From: Apiotrichum sp. Y4204
Lineage: Eukaryota > Basidiomycota > Tremellomycetes > Trichosporonales > Trichosporonaceae
DNA length: 64,000 nt
NCBI GenBank assembly: GCA_025531455.1
Contig: JAMYHL010000002.1
Coordinates: 868,001 to 932,000 of the forward strand
Reading direction: 5' to 3'
Part shown: positions 1-12,164 of the stretch, one piece after another
Position numbering within the stretch: position 1 is the stretch's first letter
Layout of the letters: the number at the start of each line of letters is the position of its first letter
Translations under genes and position numbers: made by a program
Notes under the pieces: model-generated
Told to the model about the DNA's origin: nothing
What the model saw: the letters and a program-made list of their open reading frames with translations, nothing else
Database searches by the model: none

Positions 1-1317
1 ACATGGCTCACAACGGCATGCTCTCGACTGTCTATGCGCGGCTGCAGCAGGAACGCAAGACTCTTAGCGATTACATTGACACACTGCCTGGCGGTATGGA
101 ACAGGCGCTCCGCGATGCGACCTCTCGCCAAGACGATCTCGAAGCGAAGGAAGCCGCGGCTCCGCAGATTAGTGAGCCATCGAGCGTGCCCCGAACCCCG
201 CAGATTGTGACCAGCAATGAGGAAACACCGTTTGAGGAGAAGCTCAACCGCCTCGCCGTCAACCCTAATCTGCGCAACCGCCGAAAGTCACTGCACCCCG
301 CCACGGACGCGCTGCCGCCTCCGGCCAAGGACCTGCCGAAGGGTACTTCGCTGGAGCCGTCTCACGAAGTCTCGCCCCATGAGCCGTGCCACCCCGCGCA
401 ACTGAGCTGGAGCTCCGACCCGCGCGTCGCGCTCCTCGCGCGCAACATCGACCAGATGCAGGACGAACTCCGTTCCAACGGCAAGGACAACATTGTGTGG
501 CCCGAGAATGTCACCTACAAGAACTTTGTCGAGTTCATGTTCTTCCCTACCCTCGTGTACGAACTCGAGTACCCTCGCACCACCGTCCGCCGCCCCATGT
601 ACATTCTCGAAAAGGTTCTCGCCACCTTCGGCACCTTCTCGCTCATCTACACCGTCACCGAGCACTACATCATGCCGTACACCCCTACGCCCGGCACATC
701 GATCGTCGAGGCATTCACCCAGCTCGCCCTCCCTATGATGATCAACTTCCTGCTGTGAGTTACATGTTGAGTTTTTGTTCTAACTCTCAGCATCTTCTAC
801 ATCATCTTCGAGTGCGTGTGCGCGGGCTTTGCCGAGCTGTCCTTCTTTGCGGACCGCGAGTTCTACCAGGACTGGTGGAACAGCACCTCGTGGGACCAGT
901 TCTCGCGCCGCTGGAACAAGCCCGTCTACACCTTCCTCCTGCGCCACGTCTACGCGTCGAGCATGACCGGCTGGCGCCTCAGCCGCTGGAGCGCGACGCT
1001 CGTCACATTCTTCCTCTCCGCGCTGTGCCACGAACTCGTGATGGCTGTCGTGAGCAAGAAGATCCGCCCCTACCTCTTCCTCCTCCAGGTGAGCAGCAGC
1101 TGGATATTTTCCTTGCAGCTAGAGCAAAACTCACTCTCAGATGGTCCAGCTCCCGCTCATCGCGCTGTCGCGCGTGCCCGTAATCAAACGTAACCACACG
1201 CTTGGCAACATTGTCTTCTGGGCCGGTCTCATGATAGGTTTCCGTGAGTTCAGCTGTGATCGTGTAGCTTCAGCTGACTCCCCAGCCCTCCTTGAGGTCT
1301 GCTACCTTGTGTATTAA
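1..1317 (+). CDS. ARE2: Sterol O-acyltransferase (ARE1/ARE2-like), 5'-truncated
   Basis: Membrane-bound acyltransferase of the MBOAT family that esterifies sterols with fatty acyl-CoA at the endoplasmic reticulum. The window opens inside the gene: the first residues (YMAHNGML) look like the internal region after the first membrane spans. Exons: 1-754, 791-1088, 1141-1243, 1286-1317, all joined in frame; introns are 36-52 nt. The family signature FYQDWWNS is encoded just after the first intron, and the block ALCHELVMAVVSKKIRPY carries the expected active-site histidine. The protein ends FPLLEVCYLVY. DGAT1 enzymes share the FYxDWWN motif, so a diacylglycerol acyltransferase role is possible, but the HELVM block fits the fungal sterol enzymes better. 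The N-terminal half lies outside the window. Confidence 0.85.
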
Positions 1318-2131
1318 CCACCGCTCTCCTACTGTGTTTTTACTGCATACCCCGCAGACGGATTCCCATTGCAGCACAGTACACATTTCCTTCACATGGC
1401 CTGCATTACAGTACGTTCTTGTCGCAGTCATCTTTATGCACCTGTTGCTACCTTGCTTCTGTGCTGAAATGGCTCTGCCTAACCATCCTGACTCTTTAAC
1501 AACTATGGTCGGCAACACTGCCGCAACACTGCAAGGTAGGGGCACGAATACATCCCATATTAACATAACGGCACGATACCTGTTGGTGCAACACACATGG
1601 ACTGATGATTGCGAACGAAGACATGGCATGGTACGGGAGTGGTCGGTGTTCAGATGGCATTACAGTTGCGGATGGGAGATGCGAGTAGGGGTGGGAAGGG
1701 GAATGGGATCGGAACGGGAATGAGGTTGCATTACTTTTGACCTTAAGCATGGGGCATGGGGCATCGGGTAAGGGGCAAGGGCCAAGTCGACAAGCAAGAT
1801 GGGTTTGCTTAGCGAGTATGCGATAAGATGAGGGGTCCGCCGTCTGTGACGAAGGTTGGTGGCCGTCTATGGCAAAGGACACGGAGCCATCTGTAGCTCG
1901 TGTCCAATGGGTAGGCTTGACGGTAAAGTCGGTGCGCCGCCCTTGTGTGTTGATTGGCATTGCGGGTTTTCTGTTTTCTTTCTAGCCTTCTCTCGGATTC
2001 CTGACTGATGATATGACGCATACGGAACGCGGAATGAAATGGGTGAACGAACCGGGACGAAGTCCACTAGATAACGGATATGACACATGTGGGTGGGGAA
2101 ATAGAGGCGGGGTTCCGACCTTGCTCACTCG
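1318..2131. other. Intergenic, convergent gene ends
   Basis: This stretch lies between the end of the acyltransferase gene and the end of the forkhead gene on the opposite strand. It contains short reiterated words (GGGGCAT near 1747-1765) but no supported coding exon, RNA gene or terminator hairpin that I can defend. Confidence 0.6.
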
Positions 2132-4988
2132 CTACTCGCGCTCATCGTCGGTGAGAGGGGACGAGCCGAAGTAGTCCTGCTGAGTAGAGAGACGGTACTC
2201 ATTGCGGGTGGGCGTTGAAGGCTGCGCATGGTTGGCACCGCGGCCATTCTCGGAGGCGTGGCGGACGCTGAACATTGTCGGGCTCGAAGTCTGGGGCGCG
2301 CCTGCAGTGGCAGTGTTGCTGTTCCCCTCGACATCGTTGCGCCACAGCATTGTGTTATCAGTATTGGCATAGTGGGCCTGCTGGGGCTGGTTCATTATGC
2401 CGCTGAAGTACGTGTTCGGTGTCCATACGGGAGCATTGGCAGGGGCGTTGTAAGCCACATTGTACGCGTAATGGTGGTACGGAGGCGGGGGCCCGCGGTG
2501 GGACGGCGAGTGAGTGTTGTGAGTGCCGTAGTTCTGCGGGTACCCAGTGCTCTGGGTCTGAACCGACTGAGGCTGAATGTTGTTGTAGATCGGCTGCGAA
2601 AGAGCTGCCTGCGGTGCCGCAGGCTCCTCAACCTGGGGGCCCGAGAAATCGGTGTCGTACGGGACAGAGATGGTGGGGCGAAGGAACGGAGGGGGATCCG
2701 TGCTGTAAGGGTGGGGGGTGGTGGTCGGATTCCACGGAATGCCAACTGAGGGCCCCCCTGACTTTTCGTTGGGAGAACCCGGAGGCGTCCCAACCTTGAA
2801 GCGACCAACAGCCATCTCCTTGCACTTGTTATTGGCTTGACGGTGGATGGTACCATTTCCATAGGCGCGCCCCTTGGAGCCCTTGCCCTTCAACTGGGGG
2901 TGGTATCCTCCGCCGCGGAACCAGTCCTGGCATCCGTCACGAATGGCCCACTTGCGCGCTCCGCCCGACTGATCACCGAAAGGACGTTCAAGCTTTACGA
3001 ATGCCTCGCACATGGATGTTTGGTGGCGGACGCCGTTGTAGATCTTTGACGGATTCTGGCGGTAGTCTGTGCGCACGAGTTAGTTATCAAGCTCATGTCT
3101 GTCTGTGTGCAAGGGAGAAGAGATTCCTCATCGAGGTAGTCGCCAAAGTGGATGGATGTTCTGGTTGTGTAGAGATCCAGAAGCTTGTGCAGTGTGACAC
3201 AGACCGCCACACGCCACACAGGCGCACAAGTGCCCGGGTGGTGTTTCCGAAACACGGGTCAAGTTTTTTTGCCTGTCTGTGTGTCTGTGGCGCCATACAG
3301 AGACCAAGAAGGCCCTGGGACTTTAATTTTCCCAGAGCATAACAATGATATAACCATCTCAGGAATTGGGAGACTGCGTGGATAAGGTACTCACAAGCAT
3401 AACGACTCTTGATGCTCTCGGAGATCTCAGAAACGTAGAGCTGATGAGGAGGAGGGGACAAAAGTATAGCTTCGCCAATGAGAGCAGCATACGACATGCT
3501 AGGCTTGGGTGCGGGCTTTTCACCCAGCTTGAGGATGGGCTCCGTAGGGCGGCTTGGAGGCTGCTGCTGCATGCTGAACGCTACCATAGAGCTTCGTCGC
3601 CGGTGTGCAGAGTAGGCTGGGGCGGTCACTGGCCGTTCGCCGAAGGACGTGGGTATGGCCGGTGATGTGCGTAATCCACGGAGAGAGGACCGCCGACGTT
3701 GGAAAACTGGGGCGGGGGCTGTCTGGGGGCGATAACTGGAGGACCCTCGTGTATCGAAGTGCGCCGTGAAGGGACGCTGGGCGCTGTCGTCGATAGAGTA
3801 GCTAAAGAAGTCGTCTGTCTCAAACGGGGACGAGGAAACGGGGGATCCTAGAATAGTCGACTGACTAGAGGAGGGATTGGGGGCTTCAGAGAATGGACGC
3901 GCGTCGGTGTCTACTCGGGAAACACTGTCTGTGCGGACAATGTATGGAAAACTGGGAGGAGGGGGGACGAAGGACAAGGCAGGCGTAACTCTGGGAGGAG
4001 GGTTGGACCGCCAAGTTTGCGTCGCCGCTGAGGACGTCTGTGGCCTCTGCGACTGGACTGCGGGAGGGGGGTATGAGGGAGTGAACCCGTGCTGTACGCT
4101 ACCAGAGCTAGTGGCGACGGCGGCGGAGGGGATGGTGAAGAGAGGGGTTCTGGTGACGTTGGACAAGTTTGTGAGCTCGGTGTGTGAGGGCACGGGCTGA
4201 GGAGCGTCCGTTGTGTGCGGATTGATGAGCTGGTTGGTGGGATGGGGAGCGTGAGAAGAGTTTGGAGAGATGTGGGCAGCAGTGTGAGGGCGTGATGTGT
4301 GGTGAGGATTAAAAGGAGAAACAGACGAGAGCGTGTGGGAGGGAGAGTGAGAGTGAGTGTGAGTGTGAGAGGAAGTGTAAGACTGAGAGGGAGAGGTGAG
4401 GAGGGTGTTGTGATTGTTGTGGATGTTGTGATTGTGCGAGTTGATGTGAATGGCAGTGCTCGGGCACGACTGCTTGATGGGACTACAGGAACTGGCGGAA
4501 AGGGGCGGCAGGAGAGAGGATGCTGACAGTGGTGAGGGTGGGGATGCTGATGCCAGATCCTGATTGATGATGATTGATGATGAGGGAGTCGGGGTCGGTG
4601 TTGTGTGTGTCGTCGTCGTGTGTGTGTGCGAACTAAAGGCAAAAGTGGCGTCTGTCCCTGCTCCTGCTCCTGCTGCGCCCTCCTCTATACCAGTGCCCAT
4701 CACCTGGGGCTCGTCGACAAAAGGAGCTGCAGGAGCAGCAGCAAAGCCCGTGATGGCCGCAAGAGTGTCCTCATCACTGCTCGCTGATGGGAACAAAAGC
4801 GTGTCGCTCTCGCGCCTCGCCAGCGCACCACCTGTGCGACCCGCTGATGGGGACAGATCCACCTCTGGCGACGAGGACAATGGCCACGCTGCGCTTGGTG
4901 CACTGCAGCTCATCGTCATTGGCATGCCCGGGATGCCCATTGTCGTCGTCGAGCTGGTGGTCGTGCCCATCTTTGTTGTGCGAAGCAT
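2132..4988 (-). CDS. Forkhead-domain transcription factor
   Basis: Two exons, 4988-3395 and 3066-2132, separated by a 328-nt intron; the join is in frame and gives 842 aa. The splice falls inside the DNA-binding domain and restores it: KPSMSYAALIGEAIL (helix 1) at about residues 495-509, then the segment ending SIKSRYAYYRQNP, then the recognition helix YNGVRHQTSMCEAF, and a wing region with KWAIRDGCQDWF. Canonical forkhead proteins have NSIRHNLS in the recognition helix; here it is NGVRHQTS, so Asn, Arg, His and Ser are kept while neighbouring positions differ. The domain sits in the second half of the protein, after a long Ser/Thr/His/Pro-rich low-complexity region, and is followed by a Pro/Asn/Gln-rich tail. 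The start was set at the first ATG in frame (4988); an upstream exon cannot be excluded. I cannot tell which forkhead subfamily it belongs to. Confidence 0.85.
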
Positions 4989-6579
4989 TGTCCCAGTCGG
5001 CCTGATCACCGTCAGCTTTTGTATTTACTTATTTTGATTTTTTTCTTTTGTGGTCAAAGTCGCTATTCTTCTCCTTTGGGCCCTCTTTCTCCGCTCCCAC
5101 CGATCTTCGCGGGGCTCATCCCCCTCTCCTCGCTGAACTCTGCGCGCTGCGTGCTGCGTACTGCGTGCTCGGCGCATACCCGATACTCCATCAGCTTCCC
5201 ACTATCTTCGCCATTCCTTCCCCTGGCCAGCTTCCCCAGATTCCCAGAGCTCTAGACTCGATCGAGAGCAGAATGGACCTCCCGAGGGGCACTGCCCAGA
5301 TCTTTGTGCAGCATGTGGAGCAGCACATACACACATACACACAATCATCCCCACTCATCCACACGCATTCACATCCACCATCGAGGTCTCTAAAAGTGCC
5401 GACTGTGCCGCGCCCCACTGCGCCATTGCGCCCTCTTTGTTAGGTGTGTGGGAGCAGCATTCATCAGCACTCATCCGATGGGCATGATCATCAGCAGGAT
5501 CATCAGATCAGCAGGATCAGCGCTACCCACGAAAAATCACCAATCACCAATCAACAATCACACATCATCATGGGGATCCCAAAGCCACAAGATCGGACAG
5601 ATCCAGTCATCCCTCCCTCTCTGTAGCGCTGTAGCTTTGCCAATGCTCTCAAAGATGCAAGGAGCGCAAGGGCCTTTCTCGCATCTGTGCGGAGCATCTT
5701 GGCGCCGATCGTGACCCGGGGAACAACACAAACCGGTGCTACCCCTATCATCGGCCGCAGATCAACAGATCCGCGGGCCCTTCAATAGCGCTAGCTGCCG
5801 CCCTGGTGCCGATCATACAGTTGTGATTCTTTCCGCGCCTCACCTCCCGAGCTCTCCGATGTACCATACCGCGCTCCATGTTGCGCCCCTCTTATTTTCC
5901 GAGAAAGCACGTGTGGCAAAATGAGAGATGCGCAGTCAGAAATATCCTCTTTGTTTCCAGTTGCAATAAGAGCAGTGGACATCAGGATGCAACAGGTCGG
6001 GCGCCAGCTCCACTTTGCGCTGCCCCGCTCCCTTGTCGTGAATCCCCGTTCCCACCGCCCTTTCAGGACCCGCTGGAATTTGCGGATCCGAAGCATTGAT
6101 GATTGCCAGCAGCTCTCATTAATTTCCACTTTTATTTCTCTCTCTCAGCTCTTTCGCATTTCTCTCACTTTCTGCCTCTCCTTTATCTCTCTCCAATTGT
6201 ATTTTCGCTTTCACTCGCCAGAGAAAAAAAAATGCTCGACGAGGTAATCGACGAGAATAAAACATGAGAGGTAAGAGAGCTGTAATCGCACATGGTGGAG
6301 CAAAACAAATGAGATACAAACAGGAATGCCGAAACAAAACCAGAGGAATGAAAGTAAAGAGACAAAAACACCACCAAAAGTCGCCCAGAAAACTGGGTGA
6401 CGAAGAAACACAAAAGCGCACTAAAAAGTGCCACATTCGCCACTCGCCACTTGACTCGCCACCGCCACAACAACAGGCTGGCCAGGAACAAAGATTCGAT
6501 GCTCGCACTTGAGACAAAAGCTCACTCATCTCGGGCCCATTTTCACTGACACGAAACTGAAGCTGGGAAAAATAGTAAC
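4989..6579. other. Long upstream region of the forkhead gene
   Basis: About 1.6 kb without a supported gene, holding the presumed promoter and 5' leader of the forkhead gene. On the minus strand the sequence next to the gene is A/G-rich. There are CATCA-type short repeats around 5455-5570. Open frames here are short and have no recognisable motifs. Confidence 0.5.
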
Positions 6580-7428
6580 TTACCCAATTTCCTCTTCAAA
6601 AAGAGTGGCGAAAGGGTATTCCCTTCCAAAGGGGGTACACGGAGTGACTGGGTTCATAAACGCCGCCGAGGCGGATGAGGACGACCCTTCGGAGGCCGGG
6701 GTGTGTGGCGTTTCCTGAACCGCTTCTGGCTGTGGAAGGGCCTGAAGCATGTCGGTGCTCCAGTCAATATCGTCTGCTCCCAGGCAGTCGCCAAAATTGA
6801 AGTCGAGACTGCGGGAGAAGGTGAGGTCGAAGTTGAGCTTCAGGCTGTTGTCCGGCGCCGGGACCCGGGGCACGGGAACGCTCGGAGGACCCATGACGGA
6901 TCGGCTCCCGGTTTTGGATTCTGTTTCTGAATCTACGGTGCCGAAGCAGTTGGATATGGAGTTCAGTGGGGCCGGATAGCCGGCCTGCTTCTGGCCCGCC
7001 TGGGTGTCGTGTTCAAACATCTGCAGGATAGGAAGTATTGAAGATCGGGTTGTGGGGATGGCGGTGCCCTTTGGGGACACACCGATCGCACGTCCAGAGG
7101 GGTGTGCTCTGCTTCTATTCAGGGGAAGGATCGATTTACCAGGAGGCGTGGGAAGTGATGTGGAGTGGAATCGACCGTGCTCCGGACCGGGAGCAGGGTG
7201 ATCTCGGGGTGCAAATGGGTGCCGGAGAGCGGAAGTGTGGAGTGAGGAGATCGGTGTCCAGATGTAAGAGACTAGATGTGCGTTTTTGAGTGGGGAGGGG
7301 AGTGTCTCGGAAGATGGTGAAAAGGAGGTGCCTGCCCCTCGCAGCGCTTTAGGAGGTCGGAGGTGTTGATGAGGAAATTCGCTGGACAAAACTCTGAGGA
7401 CAACAGGAATAGCGATTGGCGAGTTCAA
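6580..7428 (-). CDS. Possible exon of an unassigned multi-exon gene
   Basis: An uninterrupted frame of about 280 codons with Pro/Ser/Thr-rich, regulator-like composition (for example STSLPTPPGKSILPL and TPHTPASEGSSSSASA) and an acidic, hydrophobic end (FATLFEEEIG). There is no ATG at its 5' end, and a possible acceptor (CTTAG) lies just upstream, so an earlier exon is likely. Candidate upstream coding segments on the same strand lie between about 8127 and 7747, but I could not join them with confidence. The apparent stop codon overlaps a GTAAGT donor, so the frame may splice onward. No known domain was recognised. It could be a transcription factor fragment, or a chance open frame in GC-rich DNA. 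Confidence 0.3.
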   Translation of the reverse strand: MNSPIAIPVVLRVLSSEFPHQHLRPPKALRGAGTSFSPSSETLPSPLKNAHLVSYIWTPISSLHTSALRHPFAPRDHPAPGPEHGRFHSTSLPTPPGKSILPLNRSRAHPSGRAIGVSPKGTAIPTTRSSILPILQMFEHDTQAGQKQAGYPAPLNSISNCFGTVDSETESKTGSRSVMGPPSVPVPRVPAPDNSLKLNFDLTFSRSLDFNFGDCLGADDIDWSTDMLQALPQPEAVQETPHTPASEGSSSSASAAFMNPVTPCTPFGREYPFATLFEEEIG

Positions 7429-10400
7429 CGCTAAGCGAACAAGTGATATGGTGAGAGTCAGGAGCTGGGGGGAGGAGGGGCCAAAGAGACTGTGTCTTGT
7501 TCAGCTTGGCTCATAAGTACCCCTCGAGTCGCAAGAGATGGTGCACCTCGACTCTGTAATCGCACTGCAATCCATCGCATGTCGCAGGGTGCATTTCGAC
7601 CTCTTTGGGTGCCTGGATCTCACCCTTCTGGCATGAGAAGAGGCGGGGAAGCGCACAGAAAAAGTGGAGGGGAGAGTGACCACTAGCGCCATCGCGGCGT
7701 GGCAGCGCACGTCGCTTGAAACGCCTCAGTTAGCATCTCATTCTAGTTACGCACCGCTAGTCGCCTGCTCTGACAGTCTGCACCTGGGTGGTGAGGTACG
7801 TGGGGGACGAGCTGCCATCTGCGTGCTGCTGCTGGGCAATTCGGCGCAGCGGGTGACGCCCAGGCGGAACAATAGGGGTGGGGTGGATTTCCCAAGCCAG
7901 AATGCCATGGAAGGGAGTGGCGGAGCAAAGCATCGCCAAACGATCGGGCGCCTGGATCGCACCTGCGATGCATGCCGATGCCGCTGGCTGTTGAAGAAGG
8001 ACCACTCACTTTGTGACTCGCTCTGAATGGGTGGACCGGTGATATGGGACATGGGTACGTGGGACACGGTGACTGGGCTGTCGGGCTGAAACTGACCCAG
8101 CGGGGGTGCCCATGACCATCCCAGCAATCAAAGGCCATTGGCAAGTGGCAAGCAAGCCAAGTTTGGGCCCAGAATGGGAGGCCTACACCCCGTCCATCTC
8201 GCAGCCTGCTCCTTTCTCTATGCTTCTGCCCGGTTTGGTGCGGCTCTGGTTCTGGGCTTTCTTACTATTCTGGGCAAAGTGGACATCCGGACATGCGACA
8301 TGCGACACGGCGCCACCGGCCACCGCCACGCACGGCACCGGACATGGACCAGGGCTCGGGCCGGGACCTTGACGAAAACGTCTGGGCGTCTCGAGGGAGG
8401 GAAAGTATCCAGCCAGCGGGGCTGGGGGGTAGATCCCGATCCGAAGTGCAAAGTGCGAAAAGAGCAGGCCAAGAGCGAGCATGAGATCCAGGACATCGAA
8501 AGACAGGCATAAGACAGCCCATTGCACCCCCACACCCAGCATACCACAGGTTGCACTTGGCATAGCTCGCCCTGCGGATCCTTGCCCTCCGCGGCCCCTG
8601 CTCCTGGGCCGTGGCGTAGGTGGCTTGAACTTGGGCTTCCACTGACATTCCCCGGCAGCTTCGCGTCTTCCACCACATTACAGAGTACGCACGGCCCGAC
8701 CCACTACTGTAAGTGTACTTTTGGGCGTTGCTTGATAAGTCGGGTTGACAGCGGGGCAGCGGAACGCAGTCTCCGCACTACAGCGAGCGAGTGAGTCTGA
8801 GCTGCTTTCAGACTTGAAGAGCGATTTCTCCTCTTGGCGATGTAAGGAAAAATGGAAAATCAGCTGCACGGCAAGGGGCGACATCTGCCGGTGACCATTA
8901 ACACTGGCAAGAACTGGCGACTGTAGCTAAAGTCGAGGAAAACGATGGCAATGCAGCAGCAGGCATGCGCTGGCCATGAGGTCGCCACAATCCTGGTAAT
9001 CGGCCTAAGTCCTGGAGAACGCCCGTTTCCGTGGCCCGTGAACTAACAAGGAAAGAGCTATGGGAATATGTACAACCAGTTCCATGGAACTACTGTGCAA
9101 GTTGAACTGCCTCAACTGGAGACCGGAAACGCCCTTAAGCCTGAAGGCTTGGAAATGAGTTAGTAAAGGTTCCCAACCAATCGTGAGATAAGTATCTATG
9201 GCTGCAACAAGCTACAAGCTGGGGGTCACAGTACTGGATCTACCTGCCATGGTTGAGGACTTTGGTGAGTGAGCTTCGTATATCACTCATTTGGAAAGGG
9301 TAGTCGATTTCCAGGATCAGGGATACTGGCCGGTCTGACACTAATCGGAAGCACGATTACGCCTGTCCTCAAGGCATGTGGTACTGTCCTGTAAAGCTGG
9401 CGCAATAACCACCAATCATGCCGGCGGTGGCGGTGGTTCTCACACCGTCTGCCCGATGCCAGGAGTCGTAAAGAACTTGGCTAAGAGACGTCTTTCCCGG
9501 TAGTGAGTGAGCTGAGCGCTGCGGGATCGGGACTGGAACAGAACAAATTGCTCTGCACGGTTCCACTGGGAACACTTCTTCGGACCGAAGTATCTGATCG
9601 GCTATTTTGGAGTGGTTACTCGTACATAGTTGACATCTCGACGCTTGGATCGTTCTTCTTTTCCTGGCGTTATTCTCTTCCATCTACACTCCCTTCTCTG
9701 ACTTTATCATCCACTCTTGTTCTGTCCGGCGCACTCGGCAAAGAGACCCCGACTCCTTCATGCATTCATCCCAGCGATTTTCGTTGGGCAACGTTCTCAT
9801 TCCCAGCTCGGTATAGGCCACGAAGTGCCCATTCATGCGGACCACATGGGGGACCAGAGATGCGGCCGCGAGGCCGTGGAAATGGCAAACCAACGTCGGG
9901 AAAGCGGGTTAACGCACGGCAAGGATGGGCTTGCCTTATAAATGGTTGCGAGTGGGGCGTGTAAGTTCAAGACGTTACCTGGGTGAGTCGCAGAGATATT
10001 CTTGGCTATCACGGTACTGGGTAGTGCCACGGGGAGTACCTTGGTAGTGCCTTGGCAGTGCCACAGCCTCTTACAGGCACCGCTGGACGTTCACGGACTT
10101 CCAGGCACTGGGGATCTGACTCTGAAATGTCACCACGTTCACTCGCGTTTGTCGCTCGTCGTACATATGTAGCGTCGTAGTGGCACGCTCGTTACGCGCT
10201 CAAACCGCCGTACCGTGGCGGCAAAGGTACGCAGACAGGCACAGACCGTCTCGACAAGAAACCGCGAGTGTTGAGTGAGTGGCTCTTCACCCTCCTATGT
10301 ATAACCGCCGACAAACACTGCGCCTCTCACATGGAGTACGTACTAGCCCCAGGCCGCTGCCATCCAGCATACAGTACATATTGCGTGGCGCCGCCACAGG

Positions 10401-12029
10401 TCCGCGCCGCGATGCCAGACCCCCATTCCGTCTTACCACCCTCCTGTCTCCGCCGCCGCCCACGCCGATCCGCGGCGGGCACTACGAGCCCCCGGGTTTG
10501 CTGTACACTCTGTACTGCATGCTTTGCATGCGTTGGTGCTCACTAAGGTGCACGTTGGTGGGGATTGTCCGATGCAGGAGGAATGGAGGTGAAAGGCCGA
10601 GGGAATGCTGATGTGACGTGAGGGATTGACTTTGCGCCGTCGGAGGCATGGGAAGTATGATGGACACGCGCTGCTCACGGTCCAACATGCCCGGGTCGAG
10701 ACCTACTGGCATTAGCAAGATATGGGTGCCCGCCAAAGATCGCGAGACGAGAAATACTCCAAAATGATCCCCCAAGAATCCCCAATCCCCAAGAAACTAT
10801 TACAAAACTACAAATCCGCTATCGCCGTCGGGGTGAGTGCCACAGTGCCTGGGCGGCAGGGGTGCCACACTCGGCGTGCCTCTGACGTCTGGGCAAATAA
10901 AAACTGGGCGTGATGGGCGTCGTCGGGCGTCGTCAGGCGGGGAATGCAACTTGGCAGCAGGCAACTTCTGAAGATCAGATGGATCTGGTGCTGTAGGCTG
11001 CAGGTATATGAGCTTAGCATCACGCGCGTCTCGGAAGGCCGGTCCGGGATGCGCACGGACCGTTGCCAAGACTAGAGATGTCGTGTGACTTTGTCGCAAA
11101 CTTGCATTCCGCCGGTACTGCATGTCAGCTTCATGGCCCTTGCATTCCGCCGGTACTGCATGTCAGCTTCATGGCCCATCACTTTGCCCGGAACACCTCG
11201 TACGTCGGAAGGTGCCACTGGACTGGGTCAGCGTCAGCCGGTTGTGAGTCGCTGGCTGGTGATTGGGGCCAATTTTGTCACTGTAGAACGAACTGTCTGC
11301 TTTGTTTGCCGCAAGGTCCTGTGTGGAGCAGTGAGGGACCGTGCTTGTCACTTACCCACACCGAGCAGGCAAAAGGTCTTGGCAGCCAATATTCGTTGCA
11401 GAAGGGAGATACGAGGGCGCGCCCCTACTGCGCCCGATATCCACAGCTCTGGAATGTGGGTGATGTCCCCTCAACGCCGATTATTCATCAGCAGCCCCCC
11501 GCTGACCTACTGTAGTAACCAGGAGCCATCAGATCTCCTATCTCCTAGATCTCCAATACTCCGGCATGTGCCACCATACCATTGTGGTGATTGCTCCCGA
11601 CTGCGCTATTGCGGCCAAAAGGGGCAGCAGGTATGCGCCTTGGCAGCCAGCAACTGGTTTCCCACTTTCTGTGACTCGTCCCGGCATCGGAGGCTAATGC
11701 ACATCCTCTTCATCTGCCCACGCCCTTCAACTGATAAGAGCTCTGGTCGGAGACACTACCCCGCTGATTACCAATGCGTGACCTGAACAAGAAAGACTCT
11801 TGGCTGCTGTGTGCCGCTTATCCGAATCTCCGAACCGAGGTGCAATGTCCGAAGAGGAACGTGCGGCGCTCGGATCTGCCAGGCTTACGAGCATGGGTTT
11901 TGATGCCGATCACTGATGGCGGCACTTGTACAGTATACAGTAGCTGTTACGAGGGATCACTGTGGGGCCATGTAGGGCAGAGATCTGTGTCCATTGACTG
12001 AACAACGCGGTAATTTTACTCACAGGGCA
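7429..12029. other. Gene-poor region, no supported gene
   Basis: About 4.6 kb in which open frames are short, overlap on both strands and carry no recognisable domains. Two short segments on the minus strand between 7747 and 8127 look weakly coding and may belong to the gene at 6580-7428. The rest contains a 38-bp tandem duplication at 11101-11176 and a patch of repeated TAGTGCC/CAGTGCC words at about 10020-10065. I saw no intact transposase, reverse transcriptase or clear long terminal repeats, but decayed elements could be unrecognisable by eye. Confidence 0.5.
11101..11176. repeat. Perfect 38-bp tandem duplication
   Basis: Two adjacent identical 38-bp copies, 11101-11138 and 11139-11176, beginning CTTGCATTCCGCCGG and ending CTTCATGGCC. 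They lie in non-coding sequence. Perfect identity suggests a recent duplication. Confidence 0.95.
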
Positions 12030-12164
12030 AAAGGCTACGGTCCAACAGTATTATTAGTTATTACATGGGTTGGTGCTCTTACAGCATTCTTCGCAGCTAC
12101 AACAGGTCTTCTACAAAATGACTTAAAACGAGTAATTGCTTATTCAACTTGTTCACAAATGGGA
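12030..12164 (+). pseudogene. nad5: NUMT: fragment of mitochondrial nad5
   Basis: A 45-codon segment encodes a conserved part of NADH dehydrogenase subunit 5, including [20 protein letters not shown] followed by [16 protein letters not shown]. This is the highly conserved membrane core of the mitochondrial complex I protein. The segment is AT-rich with A/T-ending codons (TTA, ACA, GTA), unlike the GC-rich surroundings, and has no stop or frameshift. Similarity stops abruptly on both sides, after the Gly codon at the 3' end and around 12010-12030 at the 5' end. This is a short nuclear insertion of mitochondrial DNA, not a working gene. A chimeric assembly join is the main alternative. Confidence 0.88.

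Noticed and set aside
5009..7428. Joining the 6580-7428 frame to the forkhead gene as one transcript
   Set aside because: It would need an intron of about 1.6 kb, and the forkhead frame has its own ATG close to its 5' end. A weak possibility only.
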